Source: Hedera helix
Taxonomy: Eukaryota; Streptophyta; Magnoliopsida; Apiales; Araliaceae
NCBI GenBank assembly: GCA_947179155.2
Contig: OX359278.1
Coordinates: forward strand, 27,059,297 to 27,123,296
Length of the DNA: 64,000 nt
Reading direction: 5' to 3'
The notes beneath the pieces are model-generated. The model saw only the letters and a list, made by a program, of their open reading frames with translations. It made no database searches and was not told the origin of the DNA. Below, piece by piece: positions 61,066-64,000 of this stretch (positions are counted from its first letter, which is position 1; each line of letters starts with the position of its first letter). A program made the translations under genes and the position numbers.

Positions 61066-63394
61066 GGGGGGATATTATCTAATGTCAATCTTCGAAACCT
61101 TTTACCATATATATAAATATATAAACGAACTTATTAGTTTAGCTCAAATCTATAATTACTTTCAAACTTGAGAAATAATTCTGAGTTGCGTGGAATAATT
61201 TTTTGACAGATTGTGTGATAAACCACCCAATATATTGAAATTTTGCAAGTTGTGCTATGTTAAATATTGTGAAACTATTATCAAAATATATGACTCGTTT
61301 TGTGGCACAATGTTGTGATACTGCAAATGAGTTAAACGCAAGTACATAATGAAAAAGAAGTAACTAAAATTTCTTAGTATCTCCCACATATTATTAAATA
61401 TAATGACAGTAGCAATACTGTCATATATACGTTAGTGCCATATTGATTTGAACACTGGTTGACAGCCTTGGTGTTTGGATAACAATAAGGAGTGTGCTTT
61501 CATTCATTCTCAAGGTGATCGAAACTTTTTACTGTAGAAGAATTTTAAAAATTTGTTACCATTGGTCAGACTCTTTTGGGTAGCATGGCACGGCTTGATC
61601 TAAAGTTTAACAGTGGGATTTATCTAGGTTCTCCATGCAGGAGAGAATTTTTTGGTACTTCTGTAGAGAACTCTGCATAATTTTTTGATACTCTTTCTTT
61701 TTGATGGGAGGTAGTACTGCATAATTTTTTATTATAATTCTGGATTGTTCATTTATTTATATTTTTACTGTGTATAATAATATTCATATTGCTGTAGTCA
61801 AGTACAACAATTGTTCATATATTTTGCAGTATATAATAGATTTTAGTAGGTGGCGCTCTTGTAATATTGCTGTAATCAAGTGCTGCAAATATCGTTATTT
61901 TCAATTATGAAATTCTATTGTGGTTTCTTTTATATTATCTCAATTTTGAAATTGCCTAAAGCTATTGTTATCAGACAATACTTAAAGACATGTCAATTAG
62001 AGCACTGAAAAAAATTAAAAAAGATTATAAATCAGTTCAAAATTAAAACAGCAAAATGAAAAATACTACTTCATTAAAAGCAATCACCAGCAGTGCTCTT
62101 CATCTGATCTGCTCAATCTTTGCTTTTGCTTCTGGAGCTAGATGCTTGGAAGATACAAGATATATTTTGTTAAATTTTGTAAATTTGATGTTCCTTACTT
62201 CCTTCCAACAAGAACTCTAGCCTTGTTTCTTTTAACAGATTTGTGTTCTTAAGCATGGACTTTCTTTTGATGGTTGTTGGGTGATGATGTATCCCTATTT
62301 AGACGGAATATTTATCACATATTTATCTATATTCTTTTGACTTGAAAGTTTTCTTTTGATTCAGTACAAGATTTTTAAATTTGTTACTGGCTAACATGAT
62401 TAGAAAATATTGTTCGTGGTCAAGTAAGCAGCCATGCTGAAACCTCATCTAACACTAACAACATTGATCATAGAAGTGAGCAGACTCACACAAATCCTTC
62501 ACAGGAGGTTCAACATGAAAACAATGAGCAACTACAAATTCAGATTCAAGAAAGTGATATTTATCAGACGTCTAATGGAAATTTGGAAGGCATAGCAGAT
62601 GGCCAAAGTATAAATGAACAAGCCACTGCTAATCTAGGAGGTGAGAGGCTGGAGCAAGTTATTGAAGATGAGAGAGGAAACAGGCAACAAACAACTTTCA
62701 ATGAGTTCAATGAATGGAGAGTGGGGACTGTTGTAGATATGGATGGGAATTGGCAGGAAAATCCAGTTACCAATTGGCCCCAGGAAACTTCAGGAAATGA
62801 TGGTGAAGCTGATCATCTCCAAGGAATCCGTGAGGTTTGGGATGAGGATGCCTCTCAAGGGGCTGCCGAAAATTGGTTAGAAGAACGTGACCCCCCTAGA
62901 ATACGGAGAGCCGTTCCAGTGAGAAGAATCAACAGATTTTACCCACCTGATGATGATAATGTATATAGTATGGAACTTAGGGAACTTTTAAGCAGGTATT
63001 TATTCTCGTTCTCTCTTTGTAGTCTTTGGTGGAAGTGTTGAGCTGCTTTGCTTTAACTTGTTACTAAATGAGATGTTCTGCTGTATGCAGGCGAAGTGTT
63101 TCTAATCTTCTTCGTAGCGGTTTTCGTGAGAGCCTGGACCAATTAATTCAGTCATATGTGGAAAGGCAGGGTCGTGCTCCCATTGACTGGGATCTTCATG
63201 GAAACTTACCCACTCCTGCTTCACCAGAGCGGGATCAGGATCAGCAGAGGGATGAGCCGAATGAAGATCAGCATGATGCTATTACTAGACCTTCACTACT
63301 ACGGTCTCCTTCAGTACCCCCACCACAGCCTATTTGGCACCAGGATTTGCATCATTCTAGCTGGTCTCGTCATAGCATGCATCGCTCTGAACTT
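56863..63394 (+). CDS. RING-finger family protein, N-terminal exons (partial)
   Basis: Exons: 56863-58026 (388 codons), 58944-59062, 62404-62995, 63091-63394, all with GT/AG borders. The first exon starts MTDVRQQPQQ and is highly charged, with RRRRRS, ILSRWGARQAQEM, repeated RERLRQQ and two ERERVR(H/V)(I/V)R(G/E)W elements. Exon 2 has SLLRGRFLRNE and LVQLRQRHTVSGL; exon 3 starts with ENIVRGQ and ends VPVRRINRFYPPDDDNVYSMELRELLSR; exon 4 has SYVERQGRAPIDWDL. From memory these match the plant family of Arabidopsis At5g04460 and At2g27950, whose C-terminal C3HC4 RING suggests a ubiquitin ligase. That RING is beyond the window, so activity is inferred. Exons 2 and 3 are out of phase; a 23-nt microexon seems to be missing between them. 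Confidence 0.8.
58027..58943 (+). other. Intron 1 of the RING-family coding region
   Basis: GTAGTT donor, TTTCTGCAG acceptor, phase 0, 917 bp. No embedded gene or transposon recognised. Confidence 0.85.
59063..62403 (+). other. Long intron of the RING-family gene, 3.3 kb
   Basis: The donor is GTATGC after TTGAG; the acceptor is a weak ATTAG before AAAATATTG. It contains a T23/G27 homopolymer (61022-61071) and unplaced short ORFs. A frame at 59160-59374 (ending in PHPWSNLITRSGPRTFSY) is open but unrecognised and may be transposon debris. A microexon must lie here if the gene works. Confidence 0.75.
61022..61071. repeat. Poly-T/poly-G junction
   Basis: Twenty-three Ts run directly into twenty-seven Gs, then normal sequence. 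The G run is extreme for an AT-rich intron. Confidence 0.95.
62996..63090 (+). other. Short intron of the RING-family gene
   Basis: A 95-bp intron with GTATTT donor and TATGCAG acceptor, splitting an Arg codon (phase 2). Confidence 0.85.
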
Positions 63395-64000
63395 GTAAGT
63401 TATCTTCCTATTGCACTATTGAAAGTTTGAACTAGTAAACTGATGTGGTTTCCTTCCTACTTCTTGAGGACATTTTCTCTTCATACATTTCATGTATATA
63501 ATTAACCCTCCTGACAATTTTGGTTTTAAAAAAAGGTTGCATATGACTGTCCTGTGAAAAATGAGTACCTCCGCCCTTGTTTAACATATCATTTCTAGGT
63601 GTAAACTCATCTGATTTTCTCCAACGGCCTTACTAAAGGGAACTATTATTTTGTTTATTTGTAAGTTACAGTAGAGGGCCTTTGCCGCCTTATGGTAGAG
63701 AAATTATTGCGGACATTTAGGATAGGATGGACTATGGATTATCTTCTTGATTTTAACTCGTAATGTTCACCCCTTCTGGGTAAGGATCATGTCAGTTGGG
63801 TTTGCATTGGAGCTCTATACTTGGCTGTACCAAAATGAGTGGCTTTTATAACACCTATAAATATGCCCAGTCTAAAATGGGAGTTTCAGAACATTTTCAA
63901 ATATGCAAGTGGTTGAGGGGATTTAGCCACACTCGGATTTTATTTTTAATTTATTATTTTTAGCACCTTTATACTTTTTGCTGGACCAATTTTAGTTGTT
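63395..64000 (+). other. Start of the next intron, running off the window
   Basis: GTAAGT donor after ..CTCTGAACTT, phase 0. No plausible acceptor followed by the family's expected next exon appears before 64000, so the next exon is probably outside. Confidence 0.65.

Noticed and set aside
60986..61171. ORFs with poly-Phe/poly-Gly or poly-Pro/poly-Lys
   Set aside because: Direct translation of the T23/G27 homopolymer.

Overview
The window looks like an AT-rich, transposon-laden stretch of a eudicot nuclear genome. The evidence is plant Copia and Gypsy LTR retrotransposons primed by initiator-methionine tRNA, a plant L1-type LINE whose ORF2 ends in an RNase H domain, Stowaway- and hAT-like MITEs, and, at the right end, an intron-containing host gene of a plant RING-finger family. 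The species cannot be told from sequence alone. There are no bacterial-type operons, rRNA or tRNA genes, or CRISPR arrays.

Left part (1-12.4 kb): this is stacked retrotransposon debris on the plus strand. In order it holds a Gypsy-like LTR end, the 3' end of a Copia element ('Copia-A'), its 3' LTR with a second Copia-A solo LTR nested in it (near-perfect 5-bp duplication), a decayed Copia RNase H of another family with an LTR behind it, and an intact 1.66-kb solo LTR (duplication ATAAG). Around these lie copies of an AT-rich repeat and a Stowaway-like MITE.

Centre (12.4-43.7 kb): one Copia-A element on the minus strand makes up this 31-kb block. Its own LTRs are about 1.4-1.5 kb and its internal region carries gag, protease, integrase, reverse transcriptase and RNase H, followed by a long extra ORF. 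It has been opened three times: by a Gypsy-like solo LTR that itself holds a non-coding LARD-like element (13534-25728), by a 4.2-kb solo LTR (27661-31860, duplication GTTAC), and by a 2.7-kb Copia-type LTR (37089-39811, duplication AAAGA). For the last two, removing the insert and one duplication restores an open frame, which fixes the boundaries firmly.

Right part (43.7-64 kb): after AT-rich sequence comes a nearly full-length LINE (44978-50701) with a target duplication of up to 16 bp and only four visible disruptions in its two ORFs. A gene-poor spacer with microsatellites and two MITEs follows. The last 7 kb is the 5' two-thirds or so of a host gene resembling the Arabidopsis At5g04460/At2g27950 group; its RING domain would lie beyond the window.

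The points most worth a second look are the extra 3' ORF of Copia-A, found independently in two copies; a 1.5-kb array of 39-bp units, each a hairpin, with a higher-order duplication; a 103-bp tandem duplication of a retrotransposon PPT/LTR junction; a GC-rich hairpin shared by two LTR families; and a reading-frame argument that the host gene should have a 23-nt microexon that I cannot find in its 3.3-kb intron.
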